64,000 nt of DNA, taken from Companilactobacillus halodurans (GTDB taxonomy: Bacteria; Bacillota; Bacilli; Lactobacillales; Lactobacillaceae). Below, piece by piece: positions 17,722-26,313 of this stretch (its first letter is position 1; the number at the start of each line of letters is the position of its first letter). Both the position numbers and the translations under genes were made by a program. The notes under the pieces were generated by a model. The model did not search any database and was not told the DNA's origin. It saw nothing but the letters and a program-made list of their open reading frames with translations. The DNA lies in contig NZ_VDFP01000001.1 of assembly GCF_009600985.1 (NCBI RefSeq), positions 1-64,000 on the forward strand, given 5' to 3'.

Positions 17722-19140
17722 TTATTCAAATTGTTGATTTACCTTAACTGAAATTTTTCTTTCACTTGGAACTTGATTGTAATTTTTACCAAAGGCGAAG
17801 CCAAAAATAATCGTCAATAAAGGATTCAGCCAAACGTAAAAGGCACAAGGAATAAAGATTAACGGACTAACTCCTAAAACTCCTGAAATAAAGATTCCTG
17901 TAACTCCCCAGGGAACTAAAGCATTGATATCAGCTCCACCAGTAGCTAAAACTCTAGATAGGAATACGGGACGAACGCCTTGTTCATCGAAATTCTTTTT
18001 AAAAGTTGTTCCTGGCAAAATAATCGACAAGTATTGTTCACCAACTAAGAAATTAATACCGATAGCACTTAAAGCTGATAGTAAAATCAGTTTTCCCGGT
18101 GAATCGACTCTTTGACTCATCTTACCGACCAAATTATCTACGACGCCCATTTTGATCAAAACGCCTCCGAGTGTCAAAGCAACTAAAATTAAAGAAATAC
18201 TGCTTAACATACTTGTGATTCCGCCACCGCTAACTATTAAATTGATCTTCTTATCGGGTGAATTCAATTGAAATCCATTCATGATCTGCTTGCTAATAGT
18301 CGTCAAAGTTGCATGGTCAATGAAGACATGCATGATAATGGCTGTCACTGAACCAGCCAACAAAGTAGGAATAGCTGGAACTTGCAAAATAGCGCAGGCA
18401 ATCAAGACGATGATAGGAATCAGCATCCAAGCAGAAATAAAGAAATTATTATTTAAAGCATTAATTATATGATGAACTGAACTCATATCTGGTGATACGC
18501 TCGAGTGCCCCACAATCAAAAAGATTACTGCAGTAATAATGGCAGCAGGCAAAGCGGTGTGAGCAATCGTTTTGATATGGTCAAAGACGTTATCGACTCC
18601 AGCAATTCCGGTCGATAAATTAGTCGTTCCAGACAATGGCGAGAGATTATTGCCAAATAAAGCTCCTGAAACAATCGAACCAGCTGTCAATGCTGTATTG
18701 ATGCCCATGACCTGACCGATACCCATGAAGACGATTCCTAAAGTACTGATAGTTGTAAAACAACTCCCAACGATTACGCCAACTAAACAGCAGCTGACAA
18801 AGACTGTAAATAAGAAAAATCTAGCATTGAGCAATTCTAATCCATAAACCATGATAGTGGGAATCACGCCTGACATTGACCAAGCTGAGACTAAAACGCC
18901 AATCATAATAAAGATTATCATTTGGATGATGCCTGGTTTAACGCCAGTGACGATACCATCTTGCAGCTCCTTCCATGAAAAGCCACGAAAGCGACCGTAA
19001 AATAACAAAATCGTAAAAGTTAATAAAATTGGAATCTGTGGCGTCATATTGAAACCAATCATCATGATTCCTAACATTGAAAACATTACTAACATAATCA
19101 AGAGACTTTCTAAAAACGTTAATCGACTTGCTTTTTTCAT
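17722..19140 (-). CDS. NhaC-family Na+/H+ antiporter-like transporter, T-box controlled
   Basis: A 472-residue membrane protein with about 11-12 helices. GALFGNNLSPLSGTTNLSTGIAGVD is the family motif of the NhaC/MleN/YheL antiporters, and GGADINALVPWGVTGIF its second conserved block. Start MKKASRLTF has AGGGTG upstream; a GTG three codons earlier overlaps that site. The transcript begins with a T-box whose specifier I read as UAC (Tyr), followed by a 36-residue peptide gene. Tyr T-boxes in front of YheL/NhaC-type genes are known from comparative studies and led to the idea that these are amino-acid (tyrosine) transporters, so here I favour a tyrosine-related transport role over plain sodium export. 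Substrate is inferred only. Confidence 0.9.
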   Translation of the reverse strand: MKKASRLTFLESLLIMLVMFSMLGIMMIGFNMTPQIPILLTFTILLFYGRFRGFSWKELQDGIVTGVKPGIIQMIIFIMIGVLVSAWSMSGVIPTIMVYGLELLNARFFLFTVFVSCCLVGVIVGSCFTTISTLGIVFMGIGQVMGINTALTAGSIVSGALFGNNLSPLSGTTNLSTGIAGVDNVFDHIKTIAHTALPAAIITAVIFLIVGHSSVSPDMSSVHHIINALNNNFFISAWMLIPIIVLIACAILQVPAIPTLLAGSVTAIIMHVFIDHATLTTISKQIMNGFQLNSPDKKINLIVSGGGITSMLSSISLILVALTLGGVLIKMGVVDNLVGKMSQRVDSPGKLILLSALSAIGINFLVGEQYLSIILPGTTFKKNFDEQGVRPVFLSRVLATGGADINALVPWGVTGIFISGVLGVSPLIFIPCAFYVWLNPLLTIIFGFAFGKNYNQVPSERKISVKVNQQFE

Positions 19141-19177
19141 AATAATCACCCTATTTTAAATTTTCTTTGAAATTTTT

Positions 19178-19288
19178 TTAGCTCCAATAGGGTCTATAAA
19201 GATAATTCTTCTTAGTGTCGTCTATATCCTTTTGATTTAGGATTTGTGCAAAAGTTGCTTGCAATTTTAATTTTTCTAAAAATTTCAT
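19178..19288 (-). CDS. 36-residue peptide gene between T-box and transporter
   Basis: A short open frame with a perfect AGGAGG eight bases before ATG. The peptide starts MKFLEKLKLQ and ends NYLYRPYWS, with three Tyr and one Trp in the last eight residues. It begins 35 bases after the T-box terminator and ends 37 bases before the transporter start, so it is on the T-box-controlled transcript. It may be a leader peptide that senses translation of Tyr codons, a small partner of the transporter, or a membrane-surface amphipathic helix (residues 1-15). It has no hydrophobic membrane span. I know of no assigned function. Confidence 0.6.
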   Translation of the reverse strand: MKFLEKLKLQATFAQILNQKDIDDTKKNYLYRPYWS

Positions 19289-19323
19289 TTTCCAAACCTC
19301 CTAGAATTTAGCTTATAGGAACA

Positions 19324-19530
19324 AAAAAAACGCCTCTGCAATAAATGCAGGGACGCTCTTTGCGCGGTACCACCCAAAATTCAAGTAAAAATACTTGCTC
19401 TTTATTCCTATAACGCCGGACACGTGATTTCAATTTAGTATTTCATCAAAAATATCCTGCATGACTTGCACCAACCGTCAATTCTCTGAACACCCAGATA
19501 TTTCGCTACTTGTTTAAAAATCAAAATCAA
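19324..19530 (-). promoter_or_regulatory. T-box riboswitch leader, probable tyrosine specifier
   Basis: The minus strand holds the T-box sequence GGGTGGTACCGCG (plus 19363-19375), then a terminator stem CGTCCCTGCA/TGCAGAGGCG and eight T (19324-19355). Stem I has its hallmarks: AGTA and GAA of the specifier-loop E motif, AGAGA and GGTTGGTGCAAG of the distal bulge and loop. The base helix pairs GATTTTGATTT with AAATTGAAATC. After GAA the specifier position reads A-UAC, a Tyr codon. Uncharged tRNA(Tyr) would stabilise the antiterminator and turn on the peptide and the NhaC-type gene. Presence of a T-box is firm; the amino acid is read by eye. Confidence 0.93.
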
Positions 19531-19542
19531 TTTATGTCTAGA

Positions 19543-19570
19543 ATGATAGCAGTTGTTTAGAATTTTTCAA
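19543..19570 (-). promoter_or_regulatory. Promoter of the T-box transcript
   Basis: TTGAAA and TATCAT 16 bases apart on the minus strand, placed just before the T-box leader. Confidence 0.65.
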
Positions 19571-19626
19571 GGTTTTTATTAAAAATAATCCAATTTAAAT
19601 TAATTTTTCTAATTTTATTATAATGT

Positions 19627-20880
19627 TTAAGAGATCTGATCAAGTAAATCTTGCATATTCTCGTTGTCTGGATCTTGCTTCAAATAAAGCTTCAATGCAG
19701 CTTTTAGAGCAGCATTATTACCAGTGCTTCGTAAAATCTCGATCAAATCAGATAAGTAATCCAAATTGTCTTTAAAATCATCTAAAACTAAGAGGATATT
19801 TTCTTGAGCATCAGTAACATCGTCGGTTTCATATTCCGACTTAGCCAAATTCCAAACCAATTTAGGAGTATTGCTGACATCACGACTGCTTAACAAGTCC
19901 AAATTAGCCTTAAATTGACCTTTGGTAACGTAGTAATCACTCAGCTTAATAATCAATGGCATTGGATCATCAACAGTTCTGATACCCTTTTCGATGATAT
20001 CGATAGCTTGTTTAGCATCTTCAACTTGTCCAGCATCAAAGGCGATTTGGTAAAGGCGATCATCAAGTTCATTGATATTCAAACCTAATTGAGCGTATTT
20101 GAAAGCATCGGAATTCTTTTTAATGTTTAAATAATCCTCTGCCAAAATTGGATAGGCAGTTGGATAATCGTGGTTAGTATCCAACAAATTTTCTAAAGTA
20201 GTGATTGATTTATTATAATTTTTGACTTGATTGTATAAAAATCCAAGTTGAAATTGGGCATCTTCGTTTAGTTCCAAGGCATTCAATTTTTCATATTCAC
20301 TGATGGCAGCTTCATATTGTCCATCCCCTGCTAAGGAACTGGCTTTTCTCAAGACAATCGAGATACCCGAATAGTTTTTAATATCCATATCCAAAAGCAT
20401 ATCGTAATAAGTCAAGGCTTTGCTGAACTTATTTTCATCAAAATATACTTCTGCTAGAGCAAACTTAAAGACTTCTTCATCAGGGTATTCTCTGATACCA
20501 GTAAGAAGTTTTTGTTCACTGACTTCATAGAGTCCTTGAGACTGGTAAATATCGGCTGATACTAAGAGGTTTTCAGCATAAGCTGGTGAATCTGGAGTGA
20601 TTTGTGAGATATAGTCCAAAGCTTTATCGCTATCACCATCAGAAACGGCAATTTCAGCCAGTCTAGAGAGGATTTGCCCTTCAGTTGGGCAAATGGACAG
20701 TAGATGTTCATAAATCGTTTTAGCTTGAACTGACAGGCCTCTGCTCATTAATGTTTCAGCCAAAGAAAAAAGTGTTTGATCATCATCTTCTCGAAGCGAA
20801 TCCTGAATCAAATTATCGACTTTCGAAAAGTCACCATCATCAATTGTTTCTATAACCTTATCTGCTTTACTCAAATCCAT
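19627..20880 (-). CDS. TPR repeat protein, YpiA-like
   Basis: A 417-residue soluble, strongly acidic protein made of tetratricopeptide repeats along its whole length (for example ALDYISQITPDSPAY, ALTYYDMLLDMDIKNY, YNKSITTLENLLDTNHDYP). TPR proteins are scaffolds for protein contacts; the B. subtilis YpiA counterpart lies in a similar position and its role is not established. It follows the HU gene with a terminator between, so has its own transcription or read-through. No signal peptide. Confidence 0.85.
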   Translation of the reverse strand: MDLSKADKVIETIDDGDFSKVDNLIQDSLREDDDQTLFSLAETLMSRGLSVQAKTIYEHLLSICPTEGQILSRLAEIAVSDGDSDKALDYISQITPDSPAYAENLLVSADIYQSQGLYEVSEQKLLTGIREYPDEEVFKFALAEVYFDENKFSKALTYYDMLLDMDIKNYSGISIVLRKASSLAGDGQYEAAISEYEKLNALELNEDAQFQLGFLYNQVKNYNKSITTLENLLDTNHDYPTAYPILAEDYLNIKKNSDAFKYAQLGLNINELDDRLYQIAFDAGQVEDAKQAIDIIEKGIRTVDDPMPLIIKLSDYYVTKGQFKANLDLLSSRDVSNTPKLVWNLAKSEYETDDVTDAQENILLVLDDFKDNLDYLSDLIEILRSTGNNAALKAALKLYLKQDPDNENMQDLLDQIS

Positions 20881-20898
20881 ACCTCCATTATTTTGCGT

Positions 20899-20923
20899 AA
20901 AAAAAGACGGTCAAAAGACCGCC
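20899..20923 (-). terminator. Terminator after the HU gene
   Basis: Minus-strand stem GGCGGTC/GACCGTC with loop TTTT and seven T following, 24 bases after the HU stop. Confidence 0.9.
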
Positions 20924-20946
20924 CCATAATAACCAAAATGAATTAA

Positions 20947-21222
20947 TTATTTAACTGAATCCTTCAAAGCCTTGCCTGGTTTAAATGCAGGTACTTTGCT
21001 TGCAGGAATCTTAATTTCTTCGCCAGTTTGTGGGTTGCGACCCTTACGAGCAGCACGTTGACGAACTTCGAAGTTACCAAAGCCGATCAATTGAACTTTG
21101 TTACCTTCTGATAAGTTATCTTGAATTGTTTCAAAAACTGCATCAACAGCAGAAGTTGCATCCTTCTTTGTCAAACCAGTTTTACTTGCTACACTATCAA
21201 TAAGTTCAGCTTTATTTGCCAT
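20947..21222 (-). CDS. hup: Nucleoid-associated protein HU
   Basis: Histone-like DNA-bending protein, 91 residues, the length usual in Firmicutes. The N-terminal helices ([19 protein letters not shown]), the [42 protein letters not shown] arm with the intercalating Pro, and the absence of other domains are diagnostic. Strong CGGAGG before ATG and codon use of a highly expressed gene. It is monocistronic: terminators or gaps lie on both sides, with der about 190 bases upstream. Confidence 0.97.
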   Translation of the reverse strand: MANKAELIDSVASKTGLTKKDATSAVDAVFETIQDNLSEGNKVQLIGFGNFEVRQRAARKGRNPQTGEEIKIPASKVPAFKPGKALKDSVK

Positions 21223-21385
21223 TTGTGAATACCTCCGGATAATTGTAAAAAATTTTTAGAACACATGAACTTTTATTAATGCGTTCATTATTCTATGTAC
21301 AAAATTACCATAGCAATGCCGATGTGGCAAGCATTTACGCTATTTTTTAACATAATTCTTACAAATTATAAATATATTTATAAAA

Positions 21386-21416
21386 ACGGGCCAAATAGCG
21401 TCCTTTTCAGCTATTT
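21386..21416 (-). terminator. Possible weak terminator at the end of der
   Basis: Stem AAATAGC/GCTATTT overlaps the der stop codon; GGCCCG and then TTTTT follow on the minus strand. The gap between stem and T run makes it uncertain. Confidence 0.4.
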
Positions 21417-22724
21417 TCGTTTTCTTGGCAATATCTTGATCGGAGTTCCTTCAAAATCAAAAGTTTCTCGCAATTGATTTTTCAAAAATCTTTCATAAGA
21501 GAAATGCAACAATTCATTGTCATTAACAAAAACAACAAATGTTGGTGGTTGGACCGCCACTTGAGTCATGTAATAAATTCTCAGTCTCTTACCATTGACC
21601 AATGGTGTTGGAGCGATTGACGTTGCTCTCAATAACAAGTCATTAAGAACTGATGATTGAATCCGACGTTCACGATTAGCATAGACACGATCGACTAATT
21701 CTGGGATTTGATTGAGACGTTGTCCTTTGATTGCTGAAACGAACAGGATCGGTGCATATGAAAGATATTGGAACTCTACTCGTATTTGATTTTCAAAGTC
21801 CTTCATTGTATTTGTATCTTTTTTCAAAGTATCCCATTTATTGACAACGATTATTACACCCTTACCAGCATTATGAGCATAACCAGCAACACGTTTGTCT
21901 TGTTCTCTAATACCTTCTTCAGCATTCAAAACGACACAAACGACATCTGATTTATCAATTGCACTCAAAGCTCGTAAAACAGAATACTTTTCAGTATTTT
22001 CGTAAACTTTTCCACGTTTTCTAATACCAGCAGTATCAATAATAGTAAAGTCTTTATCAAGCCTTTCATCATGATACTTAGTATCGACAGCATCTCTAGT
22101 TGTTCCTTGCATATCAGAAACAATAACCCGTTCATCGCCTAAAATAGCATTAACTAACGATGATTTCCCAACATTGGGACGGCCAATAAAACTAAATTTA
22201 ACTGACTTGTCTTCTTCTGATTTGTCATCATTAGGAAAGGCCTTAACGATTTCATCTAATAAATCACCTAAGCCAGTGCCTTGAGCACCAGAAATTGGAT
22301 TAGGATCTCCAAAGCCTAATGAATAGAAATCATAAATATTTTGACGTTGCTCAGGATTATCAGCTTTATTGACAGCCAAAATTACCGGTTTTTTGGTGCG
22401 ATAAAGAATTTTTGCAACATCTTCATCTTCCTTAGTTGAACCATTTTGACCATTAACGATGAAAACAATCACGTCAGCTTCATCGATTGCAATTTCAGCT
22501 TGGTTTTTAATTTGGACAGAAAGTTTCTCGCCACTCATTTCAATACCACCCGTATCGATCAAACGGAATTCTTTACCTAACCAACTGGCACGAGCGTAAA
22601 TCCGATCACGTGTTACACCAGGCGTATCTTCAACAATGGAGAGTCTCTCATTAATTATTCGATTAAAAATCGTAGATTTCCCTACATTGGGGCGTCCTAC
22701 TAACGCAACTACTGGAACAGACAT
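21411..22724 (-). CDS. der: Ribosome-associated GTPase Der (EngA)
   Basis: Essential 50S assembly factor with two tandem GTPase domains and a C-terminal KH-like domain; 437 residues. G1 motifs GRPNVGKST and [10 protein letters not shown]3 DTGGIE and DTAGIRKRG, and G4 NKAD and NKWD are all present. The tail ends IKILPRKRK, basic as usual. It follows cmk after 11 bases; cmk-der-hup is a conserved order (with rpsA missing here between them). Confidence 0.97.
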   Translation of the reverse strand: MSVPVVALVGRPNVGKSTIFNRIINERLSIVEDTPGVTRDRIYARASWLGKEFRLIDTGGIEMSGEKLSVQIKNQAEIAIDEADVIVFIVNGQNGSTKEDEDVAKILYRTKKPVILAVNKADNPEQRQNIYDFYSLGFGDPNPISGAQGTGLGDLLDEIVKAFPNDDKSEEDKSVKFSFIGRPNVGKSSLVNAILGDERVIVSDMQGTTRDAVDTKYHDERLDKDFTIIDTAGIRKRGKVYENTEKYSVLRALSAIDKSDVVCVVLNAEEGIREQDKRVAGYAHNAGKGVIIVVNKWDTLKKDTNTMKDFENQIRVEFQYLSYAPILFVSAIKGQRLNQIPELVDRVYANRERRIQSSVLNDLLLRATSIAPTPLVNGKRLRIYYMTQVAVQPPTFVVFVNDNELLHFSYERFLKNQLRETFDFEGTPIKILPRKRK

Positions 22725-22735
22725 ATTTTGCCTCC

Positions 22736-23395
22736 CTACTTATGTTCATTTACTAATTCAGTTACTCTTTTAACTACTTCTTCAATTGTCATATTTGACG
22801 AATCAACTTCAATAGCATCGTCAGCTTTTTTCAATGGTGAAATTTCACGATGAGAATCCTTATAATCTCTGGCAGCTATTTCATCCTGCAACTCTTTTAA
22901 TGGGGTTTTGATCCCTCGTTCAAGATTTTCCTTGAATCGTCTTTGAGCGCGAACTTCTACACTGGCAATCAAAAAGATTTTAACGTCTGCATTTGGCAAA
23001 ACAGTCGTTCCAATATCACGACCATCCATCACAATATCAGTATCTCCTGCCATATCACGTTGCATTTTGACCAATTTTGCTCTGACTTCTTTGATGGCAG
23101 ATACTTGTGAAACATTATTTGTGATTTCTTCTGTTCTAATTGCATCTGAGACATCTTCATCATCAAGATAGACATGCTGTCCATCTGATTTATTTGAAAA
23201 GTAAATTTTATGCTCTGACATTAGCTTTAAAATATCAAGAGTTTCACCATAACCTACATTATTCTTTTTTGCAAGCAAAGTCACTGTACGATACATTGCA
23301 CCTGTATCACAGTATACAAAATCTAGTTTTTTAGCAATTAATTTGGCAATGGTACTTTTTCCGGCCGATGCTGGACCATCTATTGCAATTTGCAT
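22736..23395 (-). CDS. cmk: Cytidylate kinase
   Basis: Phosphorylates CMP and dCMP; 219 residues. [14 protein letters not shown] is the P-loop, YCDTGAMYR and [12 protein letters not shown] bind the nucleotide, and the NMP-binding insertion between them is the long form. Start ATG with a GGAGATAAAT site upstream. First gene of the cmk-der transcript, separated from the LysM gene by a terminator. Confidence 0.96.
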   Translation of the reverse strand: MQIAIDGPASAGKSTIAKLIAKKLDFVYCDTGAMYRTVTLLAKKNNVGYGETLDILKLMSEHKIYFSNKSDGQHVYLDDEDVSDAIRTEEITNNVSQVSAIKEVRAKLVKMQRDMAGDTDIVMDGRDIGTTVLPNADVKIFLIASVEVRAQRRFKENLERGIKTPLKELQDEIAARDYKDSHREISPLKKADDAIEVDSSNMTIEEVVKRVTELVNEHK

Positions 23396-23411
23396 TAATT
23401 TATCTCCTTAA

Positions 23412-23445
23412 TAAAAGGGCCCAGACAATAATGTCAAAGACCCTT
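23412..23445 (-). terminator. Terminator after the LysM protein gene
   Basis: Minus-strand stem AGGGTC..TGACA paired with TGTC..GGCCCT around a short loop, then TTTTATT, ten bases after the stop. It also forms the gap before the cmk ribosome site. Confidence 0.75.
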
Positions 23446-23454
23446 CACTTAAAA

Positions 23455-24669
23455 TTATTTAACTCTTAGTGATGTACCTGGTGTTAACGTTCCAACGCTT
23501 CCATTCATACTCTTTAATTGAGCAGTTGTTAGACCATTATTATAGGCGATTCTAAACCAATTGTCACCAGCTTGAACAGTATAATATGAACCGCTTGAAC
23601 TCGAACTTGAGCTTGAATCTGAACCATCGCTTGATGAACTTGAAGTATCAGTTGAATTATTTGTTGTTGAAGCTTGTTGACTAGTTTGTGATTGTTGTTG
23701 ATCACTTGTTGTACCTGTTGATTGGTTTTGACTCGAAGTCCCGCTATTATTGGAACTATTAGTTGTATCGGAGCTACCAGTACTTCCTGTATTATTTGCA
23801 GTATTACTGTTTGAAGCTGTTGAACTAGTATTGTTATTACTTGTAGCATTATTATTGCTATTAGTATTATTAGAGTTATTTGATTTTTGCGAACTAGTAG
23901 ACGACTTTTTCTTATTTGAATCTTTCTTTGTCGACTTCTTTTTAGCAGAATCATTGTTACTTTTCTTCTTTTTCGTCGACTTATCTTTATTCTCAACCGA
24001 TTTTTCTGATTGAGCACTATCTAAATCGCTGCTGCCGCTGCTGCCTTTAACAACATTAATAACGACTGGGGCAAACATAATCACAATCAGTGCTACTACC
24101 AAAGTAACAACTAACGTATGATTGCCACGTTGCTTTTCTTTAGTAACTGTACGCGAAACATGACCTTCATCATCAGTATCAGAATCGAAACTATTTTCCC
24201 AAGGTTTGTCATTTTTTTGTTTTTTCTTTTTTTCATCCTTGGCAGTCGGTTTGGATTCATTTTGAACTGACTGAGGTTCTTCTTCCTGTCGTTTTGGCAT
24301 TGGCTTTTCATCAATTGGTGGCGTTGGCACAAAATTAGTATTATTAACATTTGATTCAGGATTATCATCCTGTTTTGCTTCACTTAAATGATCATGGATT
24401 TCTTCAGTTTGAAGATGATCCGCCGAATTATTGGAATAATTTTCATTTGAAGTATCCTCATAATTTTCTGCGGAACTCTGAGATGCACCATTAGAAGTTT
24501 GATTATCGGAAACAGAATCAGAATCATTTGTTGGTACATTTTCATTGTTACCAGTATCGATTAGATGATATTTCTTTAAATCTTCCAGACTGACAGAACC
24601 CTCTAAACCTTTAGTTGATTTAGGAACACGTGAATCGCCAGACATTTTGTTTTTATCATTATCGGCCAT
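23455..24669 (-). CDS. LysM-domain membrane protein with low-complexity Ser/Asn linker
   Basis: A 404-residue protein. The cytoplasmic N-terminal part (1-190) is acidic and polar (rich in Asn, Ser, Asp, Glu) and begins with a short helical motif, GSVSLEDLKKYHLID. One membrane helix follows (HTLVVTLVVALIVIMFAPVV, about 183-203), then a Lys/Ser/Asn/Thr-rich extracellular linker and a C-terminal LysM domain (YYTVQAGDNWFRIAYNNGLTTAQLKSMNG) that binds peptidoglycan. The topology resembles YpbE-type proteins of Bacilli. Probably a cell-wall tether; exact role unknown. A perfect 14-base palindrome AAAGTTTAAACTTT lies in its promoter region. Confidence 0.85.
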   Translation of the reverse strand: MADNDKNKMSGDSRVPKSTKGLEGSVSLEDLKKYHLIDTGNNENVPTNDSDSVSDNQTSNGASQSSAENYEDTSNENYSNNSADHLQTEEIHDHLSEAKQDDNPESNVNNTNFVPTPPIDEKPMPKRQEEEPQSVQNESKPTAKDEKKKKQKNDKPWENSFDSDTDDEGHVSRTVTKEKQRGNHTLVVTLVVALIVIMFAPVVINVVKGSSGSSDLDSAQSEKSVENKDKSTKKKKSNNDSAKKKSTKKDSNKKKSSTSSQKSNNSNNTNSNNNATSNNNTSSTASNSNTANNTGSTGSSDTTNSSNNSGTSSQNQSTGTTSDQQQSQTSQQASTTNNSTDTSSSSSDGSDSSSSSSSSGSYYTVQAGDNWFRIAYNNGLTTAQLKSMNGSVGTLTPGTSLRVK

Positions 24670-24712
24670 TAAGAACCAACCTCCTAATTTCTATCTCTTA
24701 AAGCATATCATA

Positions 24713-24726
24713 AAAGTTTAAACTTT
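24713..24726. promoter_or_regulatory. Palindrome in the LysM gene promoter region
   Basis: AAAGTTTAAACTTT, a perfect 14-base palindrome, placed immediately upstream of a TGATATGCT extended -10 like element. It could be an operator; no regulator is identified. Confidence 0.35.
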
Positions 24727-24759
24727 TTCTTTAAAGATTTATAAAATTCTCTTAGGTTA

Positions 24760-25311
24760 TTACTTAATGGCGAAATGTCCTTTGATTCTAGGATATACCA
24801 GTAAAATAGCGACCGAGATTATCAATGCCTTAATAATATTAAATGGTACCACACCTGTTGCAACATATTTAGCTAAACTCATGTTAAGTTGCATCCCTAC
24901 GACATTCATATAAAGCGGCATAACTACAAAATAATTAAGGACTGACATAATAACAGTTAATGAAACAGTTCCCCACAAAATAGCACTGAATTTCTTATCC
25001 CTTTTCCAAAAATGATTAAAAGGCAATAAAAGTGCTACAGCACCAACAAAGGCTGCCCCACTACCAACTAAACCAGCAACTCCACTACCAGTGATGATAA
25101 CGTGCACAACCGACTTAATCAAAGCAATCAAGATGCCTCCAACTGGTCCGAAAGCAAACGTCCCAATCAAAGTAACAACATCACTCAAATCAACTTTTAA
25201 AAATGGCAACCAGATCAAAACTGGAAATTCAAAAAACATCAAAATTGTACCTAAAGCTGCTAAAATTCCGACTCCAATAACTTCTTGAAATCTATACATA
25301 CTTTTTCCCAT
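24760..25311 (-). CDS. ribU: Riboflavin ECF transporter S component RibU
   Basis: A 183-residue membrane protein with six helices, the substrate-binding unit of a group II energy-coupling-factor vitamin transporter. The family pattern is seen in PVLIWLPFLKVDLSDVVTLIGTFAFGPVGGILIALIKSVVHVI (middle of helix 2/3). It would use the shared EcfAAT module encoded elsewhere. The start at MGKSMYRFQ has AGAGG upstream; a frame start six codons earlier sits on that site. It is directly preceded by an FMN riboswitch, which confirms riboflavin as substrate. Confidence 0.95.
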   Translation of the reverse strand: MGKSMYRFQEVIGVGILAALGTILMFFEFPVLIWLPFLKVDLSDVVTLIGTFAFGPVGGILIALIKSVVHVIITGSGVAGLVGSGAAFVGAVALLLPFNHFWKRDKKFSAILWGTVSLTVIMSVLNYFVVMPLYMNVVGMQLNMSLAKYVATGVVPFNIIKALIISVAILLVYPRIKGHFAIK

Positions 25312-25346
25312 AAAATCAACCTCTTCCATTGATTCCCAAAGAAAAA

Positions 25347-25381
25347 AGGACCTATTTTGGGCACACCAAAACAGATCCTAT
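25347..25381 (-). terminator. Terminator of the FMN riboswitch expression platform
   Basis: Minus-strand stem AGGATCTGTTTTGG/CCAAAATAGGTCCT followed by six T. Its left arm lies right after the aptamer, so FMN binding should favour it. Confidence 0.88.
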
Positions 25382-25383
25382 CT

Positions 25384-25496
25384 GTCTTCTTCCATCTAGA
25401 CTTTAACTATCGGTACTGGAATTTCACCAATTCGGCCAACTTTCGTTGGGTCGCGGACTTTACCGCCGGTCGGGAATTACGCCCTGCCCTGAAAAC
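25384..25496 (-). promoter_or_regulatory. FMN riboswitch (RFN element)
   Basis: The minus strand carries the canonical RFN blocks in order: TTTTCAGGGCAGGG, ATTCCCGACCGGCGGTA, AGTCCGCGACC, TTGGTGAAATTCCA, TACCGATAG and AGTCTAGATGGAAGAAGA. Together with the terminator next to it, it should stop ribU transcription when flavin mononucleotide is plentiful. Confidence 0.97.
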
Positions 25497-25519
25497 CAAT
25501 TATTTATTTTTATAATCAT

Positions 25520-25548
25520 AATATAGCAAAAACCCTGCTACGTTGCAA
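25520..25548 (-). promoter_or_regulatory. Promoter of the FMN riboswitch-ribU transcript
   Basis: TTGCAA and TATATT separated by 17 bases, about 20 bases before the aptamer. Confidence 0.75.
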
Positions 25549-25593
25549 CTGAAGTACATTTTTAATTGCATACCAATTAAATCTTAAAGTAAA

Positions 25594-26313
25594 TTAATCT
25601 TGTTTCTTCAATTCAGCAACTTCTTGACGAGTCAAATCACGATACTTACCTGAAACTAAACCATCAAGCGTCAAGAAACCATAACGTTCACGAGATAATT
25701 TTTCAACCTTATGACCAACAGCTTCAAACATATTCTTAACTTGGTGATTATGTCCCTCATGAATCGTAATTCTTACGATAGAAGTATTCTTTTTCTTCTC
25801 TTTAGACATGACTTTGACTTTTGCTTTAGCAGTAGTAAAGCCTTTCAATTTGATACCATTTTCTAATTTCTTGATATCTTCTGTTGCTAAAAAGCCTTCG
25901 ATCTTAGCTACATATGTCTTTTCAACATGATATCTAGGATGCATCAAATGATTAGCAAATTCGCCGTCATTAGTTAAAAGCAATAAGCCTGATGTATCAT
26001 AGTCCAAACGACCGATTGGATAAACTCTTTCATCCACATCTTCTAGTAGGTCAGTAACGACCTTCCTATCTTTATCATCTTTGACAGCTGAAATTACGCC
26101 ACGAGGCTTGTACAACAAAATATAACGTTTCTTTTCAGTTTGCAATGGCATCCCGTCAACTTCAACGCGATCACTATGATCAACTTTGACACCCATTTCA
26201 GTCACGGTTTTATTGTTGACTTTTACATGTCCTTTAGCAATCAATTCCTCAGACTTACGACGTGAAGCTACACCAGCGTCCGCCATAAATTTTTGTAATC
26301 TAACTTTCTCCAT
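25594..26313 (-). CDS. rluB: Ribosomal large subunit pseudouridine synthase B
   Basis: Converts U2605 of 23S rRNA (E. coli numbering) to pseudouridine; 239 residues. An S4 RNA-binding domain at the N-terminus (VRLQKFMADAGVASRRKSEELI) is followed by the RsuA/RluB catalytic domain with the Asp in VYPIGRLDYDTSGLLLLTNDG. The C-terminal EGHNHQVKNMFEAVGHKV block is also typical. Its start overlaps the end of scpB by 14 bases, and AGGAG precedes the ATG inside scpB. Confidence 0.95.
   Translation of the reverse strand: MEKVRLQKFMADAGVASRRKSEELIAKGHVKVNNKTVTEMGVKVDHSDRVEVDGMPLQTEKKRYILLYKPRGVISAVKDDKDRKVVTDLLEDVDERVYPIGRLDYDTSGLLLLTNDGEFANHLMHPRYHVEKTYVAKIEGFLATEDIKKLENGIKLKGFTTAKAKVKVMSKEKKKNTSIVRITIHEGHNHQVKNMFEAVGHKVEKLSRERYGFLTLDGLVSGKYRDLTRQEVAELKKQD

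Noticed and set aside
19324-19530. tRNA-like appearance of the 19.3-19.5 kb structure
   Set aside because: The GGGTGGTACCGCG sequence, stem I motifs and terminator show it is a T-box leader.
23529-24383. Open frames opposite or shifted within the LysM gene's low-complexity region
   Set aside because: They are shadows of Ser/Asn/Lys codon runs in the LysM gene, without ribosome sites.
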